Shown one piece after another: positions 1 to 11,142 of a DNA stretch of 64,000 nucleotides. The DNA lies in contig CAUEEP010000727.1 of NCBI GenBank assembly GCA_958450365.1, forward strand, positions 248,001 to 312,000, given 5' to 3'. How positions within the stretch are numbered: the stretch's first letter is position 1; every line of letters starts with the position of its first letter. The position numbers and the translations under genes are program-made. The DNA comes from Mesorhabditis belari (taxonomy: Eukaryota; Nematoda; Chromadorea; Rhabditida; Rhabditidae). The notes beneath the pieces are model-generated. The model did not search any database. It saw nothing but the letters and a program-made list of their open reading frames with translations, and had not been told where the DNA came from.

Positions 1-79
1 CTGGCTAAACAAATTCACAAAATGCATAATTCAGTTATCTAATAACATAATAACATCGAGATTTTTAAAAAATTTCTAC

Positions 80-2562
80 CTGTAATTGATCTCCGAGCTG
101 AACGGCACCTCCAAGAGCACCCATATGGTGGGCATTTGGTGAAATAAACTCCTTCCAAACCCAGTTCACAGAATCGTCAATCTAAATATACAATAGTTGC
201 ATTTACAAAACTCGACTAACATATCCTGCCGGCTCTCGCAAGTTTCCAGAGTAGCGTGAATAAGCCCACACTGACAAAGTGCAAACAATGACGAGGAAGA
301 CCGATGAGAAAATACCTGAAGGAAATACAAGTAATGTAAAACAAAACTATCTCACCCGCAATTGAATTCATACCAAGAAGTTGACAAAACTCTTGCAAAA
401 CATAATCGGCAATCATGATTGCAATGAGCACAGCCGGTGTGCGCATTGATTTGAAGAGATTCTTTCCTTCGTTTGACTTCTTGAAACTTTCATAGCTTTC
501 CTGAAAGAATGAGTTGGTTGAAAAATTCGCTTAAAAACAAACATTTATGTCCGTTTCAAGTCGTTCCAGAAAAGTTATGCTAAAGTCAGCGCCACCCATC
601 TTCTTGGCATTTCTAAAATACAAAATGACTAATGGTAAGGTACCATTAAAATATCAAAGGCAATTCCAAAGCTAAAGATAAACCTGAATTCACGAATGGC
701 TTCACTGCGACAACGTTCATGTTCATTTGCTAATTCGGCCGTTTGCATGTATGGCTTTTCTCCACCACATATCTAAAAACCGAATTGAACTGATTCAATT
801 TGGTTACAATTTTACTTCTTCCATGTTTTTGATGTATAGAGCGCGAGCGCTCGAAACGGCAGCCAAATTGTTTGCCTCTGCAGTTGCCTAAAAGAATTGT
901 GTTCGGATTAGCAATATTTCAACTTACAATGAGCATAGACTTTGGCTCGGGAAGCTCTTGACCTTGGAAGATTTTCATGTAAGCCTAAATTCATCATCAG
1001 ATTAGTAATAAAAAAAATCACACACCTTGAAATATTCGACAAGTTCACGACAAGTGACTTTATGACCAGCGATATCCTTTATCACGAGATGAGCCCCATC
1101 AAGAAGACGAGGAATCATCGCCTGCAAGGCTTGTTGAAATTCGAGTTGAATATCTAAATCAGAATCAGTACTAAGGCCTTTTAAACAAGTAACAACTCTT
1201 TAACTTTAAACATTCTGCAATTAAGAAAGAATCATTCTTTAATTTAAAGAAAGGCAAACCTGTGAGCTTTCCGTCAAAATTTGGATTTGTCGCCACTTTG
1301 AGTCCAGGATGCGGCATCAAAAAGCACTCAATTTTGTCAAAACACGAACGGATGTGCTTGCGCAATTGTTGCAACTCTGGATGTTGTTTGTCTGACAACT
1401 AAAACTCAGAAATTAAATAAAATTATGAATATATGCTACCTGCAAGCGCTTGTCAAGCGTGCGTTGTCCACCCTGAAAGCCGTACTCAGCCTCGTAGGGG
1501 AAACTCCAATCACGGACAAGAAAGATGAGACTCTAAAACATATGGGCATAGGTATTAAAAGAATGATGAAATACCTGGAAAGGCTTAGTAGTTGAACCCT
1601 CCAATGCAAGTCGGCCATACTCGGTGAAAAGTTGCAAATGCTGAAGGTCGTCTTCTTGAATATTTTGCGTCAAGTTGTATATCTAAACTTTTATTGATAA
1701 AACAAAAGCATTTAAGTATGTCTTACCTGAATAGAGCTGATCATCGTGGACAAAGCAAAAATCGTGGCACAATCTTTGACCGTTGATTGCGAGTCAAAAG
1801 CCCCTTGAGTGTCCATAAGGAGAACGGCTATCTAAAGCGCACTTACTTTATTGTGTTTCATTTAAACCACTAACCTCTTCACCGTTTTGATCTCGGATCA
1901 AGAAGGGCCGCTCCCAGATGAGAATTCCGTTCGTTTCTCGCTCACTGCCGCCACGCCACGAGAAACCTTTCAGCGGGGCATCAGGTTGAAGCCATTCATG
2001 ATCTAAATTCACACAATTAAAAGCTTGAAAGCTTTATTCAAACCTTTGTTCTGCTCGAGCGCTTGCAAATAACGAAGGAAGAAGTTGAGCAAGAATGATT
2101 TTCCTTTACGATAAGCACCAGCCACCCCAATAACGGCTACCTAAAAAAACAAAAGTTGTACATTGCTTTCAAATATAAAACAAACCTTTTTATCGGCATA
2201 TTTTCTGTCCAAGAGAACCTTTTCAAGAGCAGCCTCATTTAACGTGAAGGCGTGCTCAGGATCCTCATCACTCACTTCAACAATGCGAACAGCTTCAGAA
2301 ACTAAAGGAAAACATTTAAAACATACATATTTAAGCACATACTTTTATCCACCTAAATCTATGCTCCAGCTAAAGAATAAAAAGGTACTTTATAGATAAG
2401 CTGAGTGGCAAACGGCACAGATATACTAATACTCTATTATCTCTATTATCTACTCTATTATCAGCAAAGTATCAACAAAAGTTAAATCGTGCCTTGAATT
2501 CGCGGTGGATGAGACTCATCCTCTGTGCGGAGGTCGGAAATTCGTTCTGGAAAGTCCACCAT
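80..2562 (-). CDS. atln-1: Atlastin-type dynamin-like GTPase (partial, C-terminus off window)
   Basis: Atlastins are ER-membrane GTPases that tether and fuse ER tubules. I read 16 exons: 2493-2562, 2186-2301, 2044-2140, 1875-2002, 1727-1831, 1575-1682, 1440-1532, 1260-1398, 1026-1153, 928-984, 816-887, 684-772, 543-612, 356-500, 221-314 and 80-181, all in frame, about 537 codons. Exon 3 carries the P-loop [16 protein letters not shown] (G3) and the guanine-contacting [10 protein letters not shown] (RD motif) follow, then the helical middle domain. Two hydrophobic segments ([15 protein letters not shown] and [17 protein letters not shown]) form the membrane hairpin, and the last exon begins the cytosolic tail. 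The family is usually about 550-580 residues, so only a short tail is missing. The start lies directly behind an acceptor (TTTTTTCAG then ATGG), as expected for SL trans-splicing. Odd point: intron 1 needs a GC donor (CAAG/GCACGA), because the exon hits a stop three codons later otherwise. The family call is firm; the first exon is less so. Confidence 0.93.
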
Positions 2563-3288
2563 CTGAAAAAATAAAAATCAACATCATGTAAAAAATATGG
2601 GAAAGGTGCAAGATTGAAGGGTTGAGTCTATGCTTTCAAAAGTGACAATGATGAAATTTGAACTGCAAAATTTGAACGGTTTAAAAGCGAATGGGAGACA
2701 GGGCACAGAATTTGTAGCGAGAGAGAAACGAATGGAGGGGTTCCGCTGATAAATCGCGCCGCGTTGTTTTTCGCCACCTTGTCGAGGAAAAGGAAAATGG
2801 AGAGAAAAAACACAGCAGCGCACAGAAATAAGCCTTGCCGATCGACGAGGAAAATTTATTCTGCAAATAGCGTGTTGTGTGTCAATGTGCGTAGTTGCTT
2901 GTCTCGAGATTTCTCTCTCATTTTCCTCTTCTCATGTTACACACAGTTTAATACGATTGCCTCTCGCAAAAAATGCGATAAATTGCAAGGTCTGTTGATT
3001 TTGTTTGAAGATAAGTAGGTAATTGAAGATTGAAGGAAGATTTTACATGAAGATTGAATGAAATTCTAGAGTTGGTGAGAGAAACATTGTTGACTGAATA
3101 TCTGTAATAAAATGAATGACTGTAAAAAAAAATTTTTCTTTCTTCACTCTTCTGTAGTTTCTGTGTATTCCAGGTATTGCGGTAATCTGTAACCATTAGT
3201 TAACTTGAGAAAACTATTTTATCACCAAATTTCTGTTTCAAAAAGCAAATACACGCTAGAGAAGATGAATTTACAATAAAAAAAATGT
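2563..3288. other. Intergenic, 5' side of atlastin
   Basis: No convincing coding exon on either strand. The open frames here are AT-rich and lack any recognisable motif. The interval separates two genes on the minus strand, so it probably holds the atlastin promoter and the 3' UTR of the ribonuclease kappa-like gene. The 726-bp spacing is longer than usual for a nematode operon. Confidence 0.5.
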
Positions 3289-4805
3289 TTATCGAGTCAA
3301 CATGATGAGACGACCTGCAGCGACGACCGTTAAAACTGCATACGCTCCGCAAGCGATCCAGGCATTGTACGCGTTTTGGTGGTATTTGTCCTGGAATTCG
3401 GTTTTTCTTGAGAAATTTCCGGTGCTATAGCAGCTAGTATAGCATGCTATACTAATTGGGGGCCTAGCGGGCCTAATTTTGCCGTTGGCAATGTCTGATT
3501 TTATCAATTACACTGAATCCGATTTTGATGAAAATTTGCCCATTTACCTATACTGATTTTTTGTTTTTTTTTATTTTGCTTTGACACAAAATTATTGACT
3601 TCCTAATCGACTTCTTTAAGATATAGATTAGCTGTTGCTGCTAGATTAGTTGCCAAGAAGTATCCTTTAAATTAATTATCTTTGTTACATTTTGTTGTTA
3701 TTGTTGTTGTTCTATTGATAAATTTTTTGCTAAACTTCTGTAAAGAAAATTTTCATCAAAATCGGATTCAGCGTAATTGATAAAATGAGACATTGCCAAC
3801 GGTAAAATTAAGCCCTCTATACTAGTTGGGGGGGCCCCACTGGGTCCCCCAACTAGTATAGAACCAAATTTTCTTTTTTACTTTCTTTTTTTTACTAAAG
3901 AAACTCTCTTTTTACAATTTACTTTTTACTAGTGCTGTTTTCAAAGGCTGAAGGCTTTTATTGAACTTGCACTCGTTTTAAACAAGTCATAAAGTCCAGA
4001 TTCAATATTGTAAGCATGTAAGCACTGGGAATGGAGTGATCCGAACTTCTTCTATCATTAAGAACCCTTTACGGTAAGTTTACCATGTGATGTAGTGGGG
4101 CTTTTTCAAGCTATATGGAGATATTAAATATTAAAATGTGCTCTTTCAAACCGCTATTTGCACTTTTAGACCGCTTTTAGGTGCTGAGGTGATACCTACG
4201 AGGAGTTTAACCTCTACGCCTGTAAGAGACGCTCAACAATCGATCATGATCAGAAGCTTTCTTACAGCTAACCTTGATTTTCGTTATCCTTTCTGACCAA
4301 TCCATGTGCTCGATATCGTCTTTCGATTCTTCTGGCAGATCATCCAACAAACCGATTGACTCGTTGTAGTAAAGACCACCAAGGATTCCCTGAATATCGT
4401 GATTAAAAGTTTTGAACGAAGAGGATTGGGCAAGGGGATTTTTGACAAAATATTAGATTTCTTTTTGACTTCTATTACTATATAATTGTAAGTACCTAAT
4501 TGCCAGAGTTGAATACAGTTTAAATTTAAAAATTCGGTAAAAACTGATAGAATTAATAACATGTCGAGTTCTTGTAATATTATAGAAATGGTTGTAGTTC
4601 TTGTCTAAGTAGTTTTACATTTAGCACACATTTGCATTTACACATAGACACGTAGCAAAGAACATTAGTATTAACATTAGTATTAAAGAACAATATTCAA
4701 AAAAAAGTATAATAGTAAGTTTATTTCTTCTACAAGCCTCACCAAGAACACCGTTCCCCACAAGGAAAGACCCAAAACGAAGCCGCACAGCTTGGGACCG
4801 CACAT
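3289..4805 (-). CDS. Ribonuclease kappa (RNASEK) family membrane protein
   Basis: Three exons (4743-4805, 4273-4389, 3289-3390) join in phase 0 to a 93-residue protein, close to the roughly 95-100 residues usual for RNASEK. The N-terminus MCGPKLCGFVLGLSLWGTVF matches the family's CCGPKL opening and first membrane helix. A short loop with LGGLYYNESIGLLDDLP follows. The last exon gives the second helix, NAWIACGAYAVLTVVAAGRL, and ends at TAA. Family knowledge: RNASEK is a two-pass protein that associates with the vacuolar proton ATPase and is needed for endosome acidification; a nuclease role is less settled. The ATG lies 2 nt behind an acceptor (TTTTTCAG), suggesting trans-splicing. Intron 2 (882 bp) is swollen by a MITE-like element. 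Separately the exons look like unremarkable short frames; the fit to the family appears only after joining. Confidence 0.85.
3448..3860. mobile_element. MITE-like inverted-repeat element in RNASEK-like intron 2
   Basis: The left end reads TATACTAATTGGGGGCC and the right end, reverse-complemented, reads TATACTAGTTGGGGGACC. Inside these ends a second block, GCCGTTGGCAATGTCT followed by about 50 bp, is repeated in inverted orientation (about 3472-3540 and 3750-3820). The centre is AT-rich and non-coding. This architecture is that of a non-autonomous DNA transposon. I could not settle the target duplication, so superfamily is not assigned. Confidence 0.7.
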
Positions 4806-6297
4806 AACTGAAAAATGTTAGAAAGTTATCGTTTGAAACAAAGTTAATATTTGAAAAAACGAAGAGAACCGTTCAAGAATTGATTATTCAATCTTTCATC
4901 TTGGCCTCTGTGGAAAAGAATTTGGTGATAAGCCGGAGACAGGACAAGAATTCATGACAGACTGGCAGAGAACTACTGAAATGGAGAAAACTATATTGAT
5001 TATGATTTGAAAAGGTTTACACAGAAATTGTCTAAGCATTAGCAACATAGAAACAAAGTTAGCAAGAAAGTCAGACTTTGCGAAGACAATATTATTGTTT
5101 TTAGAAAGATGGAATGCTATAATTGATAAAGCGATATTCAATTGTGAAAAAGGTTTATGATTGAAATTGTTAGCCGGACAGTATTTAATGACAGCAATGT
5201 GTAGCATAATACAGTCTGCTATATTGCTATATTGTTGACTAGACTCAGTACTTCAATACCAATCACGATCTGACTTGAATCACTTTCAGTTTTTCAATTT
5301 TCAAGGCACCGGCTGTGATGAGCTGTGATCAAGATTGACCGTTCATCTCTATCTTTCTTCATTCTGTAAGTAATAAACAGCTTTTGTTAGTTCTATTGCA
5401 ATGCAAATCGTTGGCAACTCTTTATATTCCTATTGACGTGCGGTTTTAAGGAACTGGGGCAAAAGCCATGCATCGCGTTTTCTAAAGAGTGGATGCGCTA
5501 CCGTACCCCGCACCAAAATTTCCCTTTTGCCATTACTTTCCATTTTCTTTCATTCCATAATGGAATCGGAAACTTTGTCCGGCTTTTATAAGTCTCACTA
5601 AGCTTCCTTCCTCCTTCGTAAAATTTATTATGTTTATGTTTATGTTTATGTTTATTATGTATATTACGTAAAAGTTTTTGTAGCGCGTTTTTAAAGTACT
5701 CTCTCCCCTTGTTCGTTCCCTCCTTTTTATATTATTTGCCCATAGTTTTTTATTTAAAATTCTAATACGGTTTTGTTTCGTTTGCTTTTCGGCTCCTTTC
5801 ACTCCATTTTTTTTTGAATCCGTTCACACATACCGTATAAACTCAACTTAACCAATTTGTGAAAACTAGACAATTCTTGTCGCGCTTGTCGCTTGTCTAG
5901 AGTACACAAACTTCTGAAGTAAATTGGTTTTCCAGAAATCTTTTCCTAATGTTTTAATTCAACTACCAGTTCTGGCTGTGCCCGGCTTGCTTTCCTAATA
6001 TCGTTTGAATCAAACTCTCTTGCCCTTTCCCACAAACCAATACTCACATCGAGAAATGAATGATGGATCTCTTTTCCGGGGAATCAATTCCCCAACCCAC
6101 CGTTCCAAAGACAAAACCCAAGAAAGAAAAGAAAAATCTCTAAAAATTCTTATCGTTTCCTTTTCTCTTTTCCCTTTATTCAGTCATTACTTCTTTTCTT
6201 CGCGGATTTTCCTTTTTTCGAGATTCGATTTTCGATTGAACTTTTGCGCGAATCTAGCTCTGACTTTTTCCTAATCTTTTTTGTGTATATTTCTAAA
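4806..6297. other. Divergent intergenic region, no gene seen
   Basis: Lies between the RNASEK-like gene (minus) and the transporter gene (plus), so it should hold both promoters. Open frames at 4896-5207 and 6005-6274 show no family features or splice context. A short TTTATG repeat lies at about 5632-5656. Pyrimidine-rich stretches near 6130-6200 could belong to the transporter 5' region. Confidence 0.45.
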
Positions 6298-9200
6298 ATG
6301 ACCATCCTTCATGCCTCAAAAACGGCTGAAGAGACGCCAATGTTGGAAAGCTCGGAAAAAGGTAAGCAATTTGCATAGAAAATCGTTTTTTCATTGCCGT
6401 ATTTTAGATCAAAACTCACCTTCGGCAATGAGTAATCCCGAGAAAGCTTTGTACAATGAGAATGGAATTTCGTTTGTATTAAAATACTTTTAAAATTAAG
6501 AAAAATTTTAGCGGTAAAATGACGTACATAAATTTCATTCGTGGCATGGTTGGGCCGGGGTGTTTCTCGATTCCGTTATCTCTGAAATTTGCCGGATTTG
6601 GGGTTAGTATTAGAATACAGTCGAACTTCGATACAACGAGTTTGAAATTCTAAAACGTGCTCAAACATAGCTTTCTACGTAGCTGCCCCAGCCAAATGCA
6701 ATCAGTGACCGTCCAGGGCAGCTATGCAGAAAATTTGAGACACGTTTTAGGTTCGTTATATCGAAGCGATTCGTTATATCGAAGTTCGACTGTATTTTTT
6801 TTACATTGCTTTATCAGTTTTTTCAATGATGAACGGATCCAATCATTGAGCATTTATTCATTTTTACAGGTTACAAAACAGGTTCAATATTGAAATAAAA
6901 AAGGGTTTAGTGACATTTTTACGTTTGTAATTGAAATGATTTATTCTTAGCATCTGAATACTTTTTGATTCTGGAGTACTGTTAGAGATAAGAAACTTCT
7001 AGTTCTCTAACTCTTACAGTATGCCAGAGCTGATGCGTATTTCTGTTCTACAAGTAGATCTTTAAGATGTGTCTAATTATAAGTTTAAGCTGAAACTGTA
7101 GCCTTATAAAGATTTCTTACCCGAATTTCTCCAGACTGGCATCACTTTGTTGTGCATCATTGGCTATGTGGCCACGTTGAATATGGGGAAGCTCGTGAGA
7201 ACCTCTCAATATCTAACTGTTATGTGAGTGGTTTTTGATCTCTGGCTTTAGAAAGCTGCAAAAGATATGTAATCTCATCTATTTACTTTCAGAACCGGTA
7301 GCAAAGCGCTGAACTACGGGAACATGGTGGGAAAAGCCTTCGAACAAGGCCCAAGATCTCTACGGAAACACTCGTCAAAAGCAAAGTCAGTGCAAGAACT
7401 TATATTCAAGACTTATTAAGGAACTTACTAACTTCATAAAGTTCATCTTTCAGATTCCTCGTCAACTCCTGCCTGTGCGCTCTTCAGCTCGGCGTCTGCG
7501 CAGTTGGGTATATCTTCACCACCGAGCATTTGAAAGATGTAAGGACAACTAAGATCGTCTAAGAATAGCAGAATTGATCTTAAATTTATTATAGACAACA
7601 AATTCAGGTACTTGATGTATTGCTCACACCAAATTCTTCAATATTGACTCAAGCAGTGACGAATCAAGGTTGGCTCTTTAACACATTCGGCCCACCGATG
7701 GACCGTACGTCGATTTTAACACTTTTTTTTTGAGGCTGAAAATTTGCACCAGGGGGTTTCAGAGTCAGTCAGTCAAGGAATTTGAATCCGTACTTAGTTT
7801 TTAAAGAAAGCTGCTCTATTTTTGGATATTTCATTCAGTTTAATTGTCCAATTTTTAAAGAGTTTTGTGATGACCGTATTCGCTTGGAAATTAAAGTTGC
7901 TCTAACTTCTAGATAAGAAAAGTATAGGATTTTATGGATATGTACTTGTTAAACTGATTAACCTTTTTTGATTCCAAATTTTCGAATAACAATCTGAGTT
8001 CTTGGTTCACTAGTTCTAGCTCTAGTTCAGCTCTAGTTTAGTTCCAATTTTTAACAACTTCAACTCTAGTAACTGTTCAATTCAGAATAGAGTATTCTTA
8101 TAACAAATTTTAATGTTTAGTCCAAAAATTTTTCAGCTCGATCCCCAGGCTTCTCGATGCCTCTGCTCATCCTCCAAATGTCTATTCCATTCTCCCTCCT
8201 CGTCTCAATTCGTTCTTTCAAAATCCTCTCTTATGTTTCTCTATTCGGAAATGTTCTAATGTTAGCTGCTCTCGCAATCATCTTTCAGGTATTTTTGCTT
8301 TCAGTTACAAATTTCACTATTTTCCCTTTTCGGGGTCTTCTTCGCACCTCGCCCACCTTCGAATCTCTTCCCAATTTCACTTCATTCTCCGGGCTCATTC
8401 TTGCCACCGGATCAATTCTTTATGCGTATGAGGGGCATGCTGTGGTGAGTATTTTATCTAATAGTTAAATGATTCGTCATTATTGATTAACTGCTAGCAA
8501 TCTAGTTTAACCAAAATCTATCAATTCTGTGCTTAAAACTTGTCCTTACTAGGATCCTGTCAAAGCTCGATGAAAATGCCTAGAAGTGAAATTAAAGCCT
8601 GAGACTTACAGTACCTTTAACAGTGCTTTTTTTGTATTTACTTTGAATATCAAGTTCAACTTGAACACCAAATGAGTCACACGTTTTCGATTATTAATTT
8701 ATCTCTAACACAAAATTCAGGTGTTACCACTAGAGAATCAACTTCGCGATCGTCGCCAAATGAACGGCCTCCTCGGTGTGCTTTCTCTTGGAATGTCCAC
8801 CACCACTTTCATCTATGCGTTTTGTGGGATCACTGGGTATTTCAGAAAATAGCAAAACTTCTACTTTAACAATTTTTCAGCTATCGAGTCTACGGGAGCT
8901 CGGTGAGAGGGAGTATCACTTTAAATATGCCCGATACTAGGTGAGTACCGCAATTCTACTGTACTTTTGACTTGTACGATAAGTACGGTACGCTACAATA
9001 TCCTTTAGTACTTACCGCACTCATTAGTCTTGCTAAAGAGTACTGTAGCGTACCGTACTTATTACGAAAGATAATACACTACAACTACATCTTGCTACAG
9101 TATGACGAGTTGTAAAGACATTAAGTCATCAAGACTGAGTATCTTTATCTTCAATTGAAGAAAGATATCCAGTCTTGATATCTGAATAGCTTTGTGTAGT

Positions 9201-10219
9201 GTAGTGAAACAAAGACGTAGTACGTACAGTGCCTTTTAGTACGTACACGTAGTACGTACAGTACTTTTTAGTACTCAATCCCATTTATCTAATTTTATCC
9301 ATCAAACCTTTACAGCCTATACTTTTTCGTGAAAATCCTCTTGACAATCGTGATTTTCACCGGCTTTTTGATACAACATTTCGTCCTCCTTGACATGTAT
9401 TTTCCAGAGGTTTGACAAACAAAAAACGATTTCCCCAAACAGAGATTTAGATGAAAGCGATGATGAAAAAAAGGAAATGGTCTGATTCAAGAATTTTGCT
9501 CGTCGAGTACGCGAATCGTTATGCGATCGTTCTATTCACAAGTATTTTTACATCAAGAAGCTTCTTTATCATCCTTTCAGTGATCCTCTCATTGCTGGTG
9601 CCGAATCTCGCGGCGATCATTCCGCTTGTTGGGGCGTCGTGTGGAATGCTGCTCGCTATGATCATTCCACCGATTATTGAGGTAAATAGCAATACATAGA
9701 AGACACAGAAATCTTTTTTGTTCTTTCTGTTCACCTTTTGAAAAGCTATTTGTTACTTTTGTATCTTTCATTTCTGTCATCATCCGCATCTACTCCTAGC
9801 CATTAACCTCCGAAATCTATATAAAGCTTTATAATAGTCTACTTACTGTAATGATCAAACTAGATGAACAGAAAACATATCTAACACTGTGAATTTTACT
9901 ATTAGTAGAGTGATATTGCTCCAGCAATGGCGGAAAAACTACGGATGATGTAAATTAGCATTTATCTTTTGAAGTGACAGAGGAAAGATACGGAAGTATC
10001 GTCTATTTTAAGAAAATTATATCTCATTTTTCTTGATCAATCAATCAATCAATCTAGAATACATTTTAGACAGTAGCCTTCTATCCACGATGGTTGAGTG
10101 ATGGACATGGAGTGGGGACAACAAGCCGTTTAATCATCAACGCTTCCATAGCCACTTTCGGGTTGATCTTCATGATTTTGGGAGTGAAATCGAATCTCGA
10201 CACACCGATGGTACATTGA
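6298..10219 (+). CDS. SLC36 (PAT)-type proton-coupled amino acid transporter
   Basis: Thirteen exons join in frame to about 513 residues: 6298-6361, 6408-6471, 6512-6602, 7135-7223, 7293-7385, 7454-7538, 7608-7704, 8137-8444, 8721-8836, 8881-8940, 9316-9409, 9451-9681 and 10070-10219. A hydrophilic N-terminus (MTILHASKTAEETP) leads into the family's first membrane segment, MVGPGCFSIPLSLKFAGFG, with the glycine-rich unwound motif. Later helices include TGITLLCIIGYVATLNMGK, FLVNSCLCALQLGVCAVGY, SGLILATGSILYAYEGHAV and the strongly conserved LVPNLAAIIPLVGASCGML near the C-terminus. The family moves small neutral amino acids, with protons, across plasma or lysosomal membranes. Substrate cannot be read from the sequence. 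The ATG is not directly behind an acceptor, unlike most genes here. Intron 3 carries a pogo-type MITE. The AAAT/SLC32-SLC36 fold is clear; the choice of SLC36 over SLC32/38 rests on the N-terminal and C-terminal motifs. Confidence 0.9.
6618..6792. mobile_element. 175-bp Tc1/mariner-pogo-type MITE with TA duplication
   Basis: The ends are CAGTCGAACTTCGATACAAC and, reverse-complemented, CAGTCGAACTTCGATATAAC, each flanked by TA (6616-6617 and 6793-6794). The pattern of TA target site plus CAGTCGA..TTCGATA..ACGA ends matches pogo/Tigger-like elements. There is no transposase. It lies in transporter intron 3. Confidence 0.8.
8960..9185. repeat. Two hairpin-forming inverted repeats in transporter intron
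   Basis: Around 8965-9060 the sequence GTACGGTACGCTACA recurs as an inverted copy (TGTAGCGTACCGTAC). Around 9128-9175 CAAGACTGAGTATCTTT is mirrored by AAAGATATCCAGTCTTG. Both could fold as stem-loops in the intron. They may be remnants of MITEs. Confidence 0.55.
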
Positions 10220-11142
10220 GTGTTTTTTTGGATTTGAAAACAAATAAACATCGACTCCCACACTTTGTCTCGTCTTACCGTAATGACCATGTGCATATTA
10301 GCTTAAAATCTTCTGAATATCATATTAAAAAAATGTCATTTAAATTAAATGACGTTTACTAAATATAGAATTGGGATTTTATTTATTTACTCAACATCGA
10401 GGGCCTCGACTCTCTGTCAAATATTAATCTTATTCAATGTTTGGCAGTAGAGTTCGAAGGCCCCCGTCATTGAGTTTTACGGAAAGGGATTATAAAATAA
10501 ACTCGATTATATTAAACGAATATTAGCAATTAGATGAATAGACAAAATGGTGGATAAACTGAAAAGTGACCGTAATCTTCTCTCTTAGACTTTACCCGTT
10601 TAAAGCTATGATCATTGAAGTCATGGTTTGATTCCTCATCTGAAATGAAGATTATGGTAGCTTCCGAATTATTCACCTTTCAGAAAAGGCAATATTTAAA
10701 GCTTTTTTTTGTCATTACAACAATACAACAAAATAACCACACAGTACAACAAATACAAGAAAAAGCTTTATTTGAAAAGAGGAAATTTGGTCTCTAGAAA
10801 GAACCTCTACAAACCGGGCGAGAATCATTCACAGCACATATGAAAAAGAAAGCCAATTGATATTCACAAAAAAATAACACTACAGACAAATGATTAGATT
10901 AGATTAGACAAAAATGGTTATTTTATTTAGCAAGATATCTATTTTTGAAAACCATCGTAATTCACTGTCAGTTTACGAATGTAATCAACTCAATTTCATT
11001 GTTCATTGACTGAGTCTTGTGCTTTCTAAGCCAGTCTTGTGCTTTTTAAGACATCAAAAATGAGCTAATTACAATCGTTTTAAAAAAAATAAATGACTTT
11101 GAGAAAAGCATTAATCAATAAAAAAAAAATTCGAATTTGAAT
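10220..11142. other. Convergent intergenic region
   Basis: Separates the 3' ends of the transporter (+) and the first guanylyl cyclase (-). No coding exon seen. An imperfect hairpin at about 10392-10475 pairs CGAGGGCCTCGACTCTCTG with CAGTAGAGTTCGAAGGCCCCCG; whether it is a transposon scar or a 3' structure is unknown. Confidence 0.45.

Noticed and set aside
2584..3018. Several overlapping frames on both strands near 2.6-3.0 kb
   Set aside because: No family features and no splice context; treated as atlastin 5' flank.
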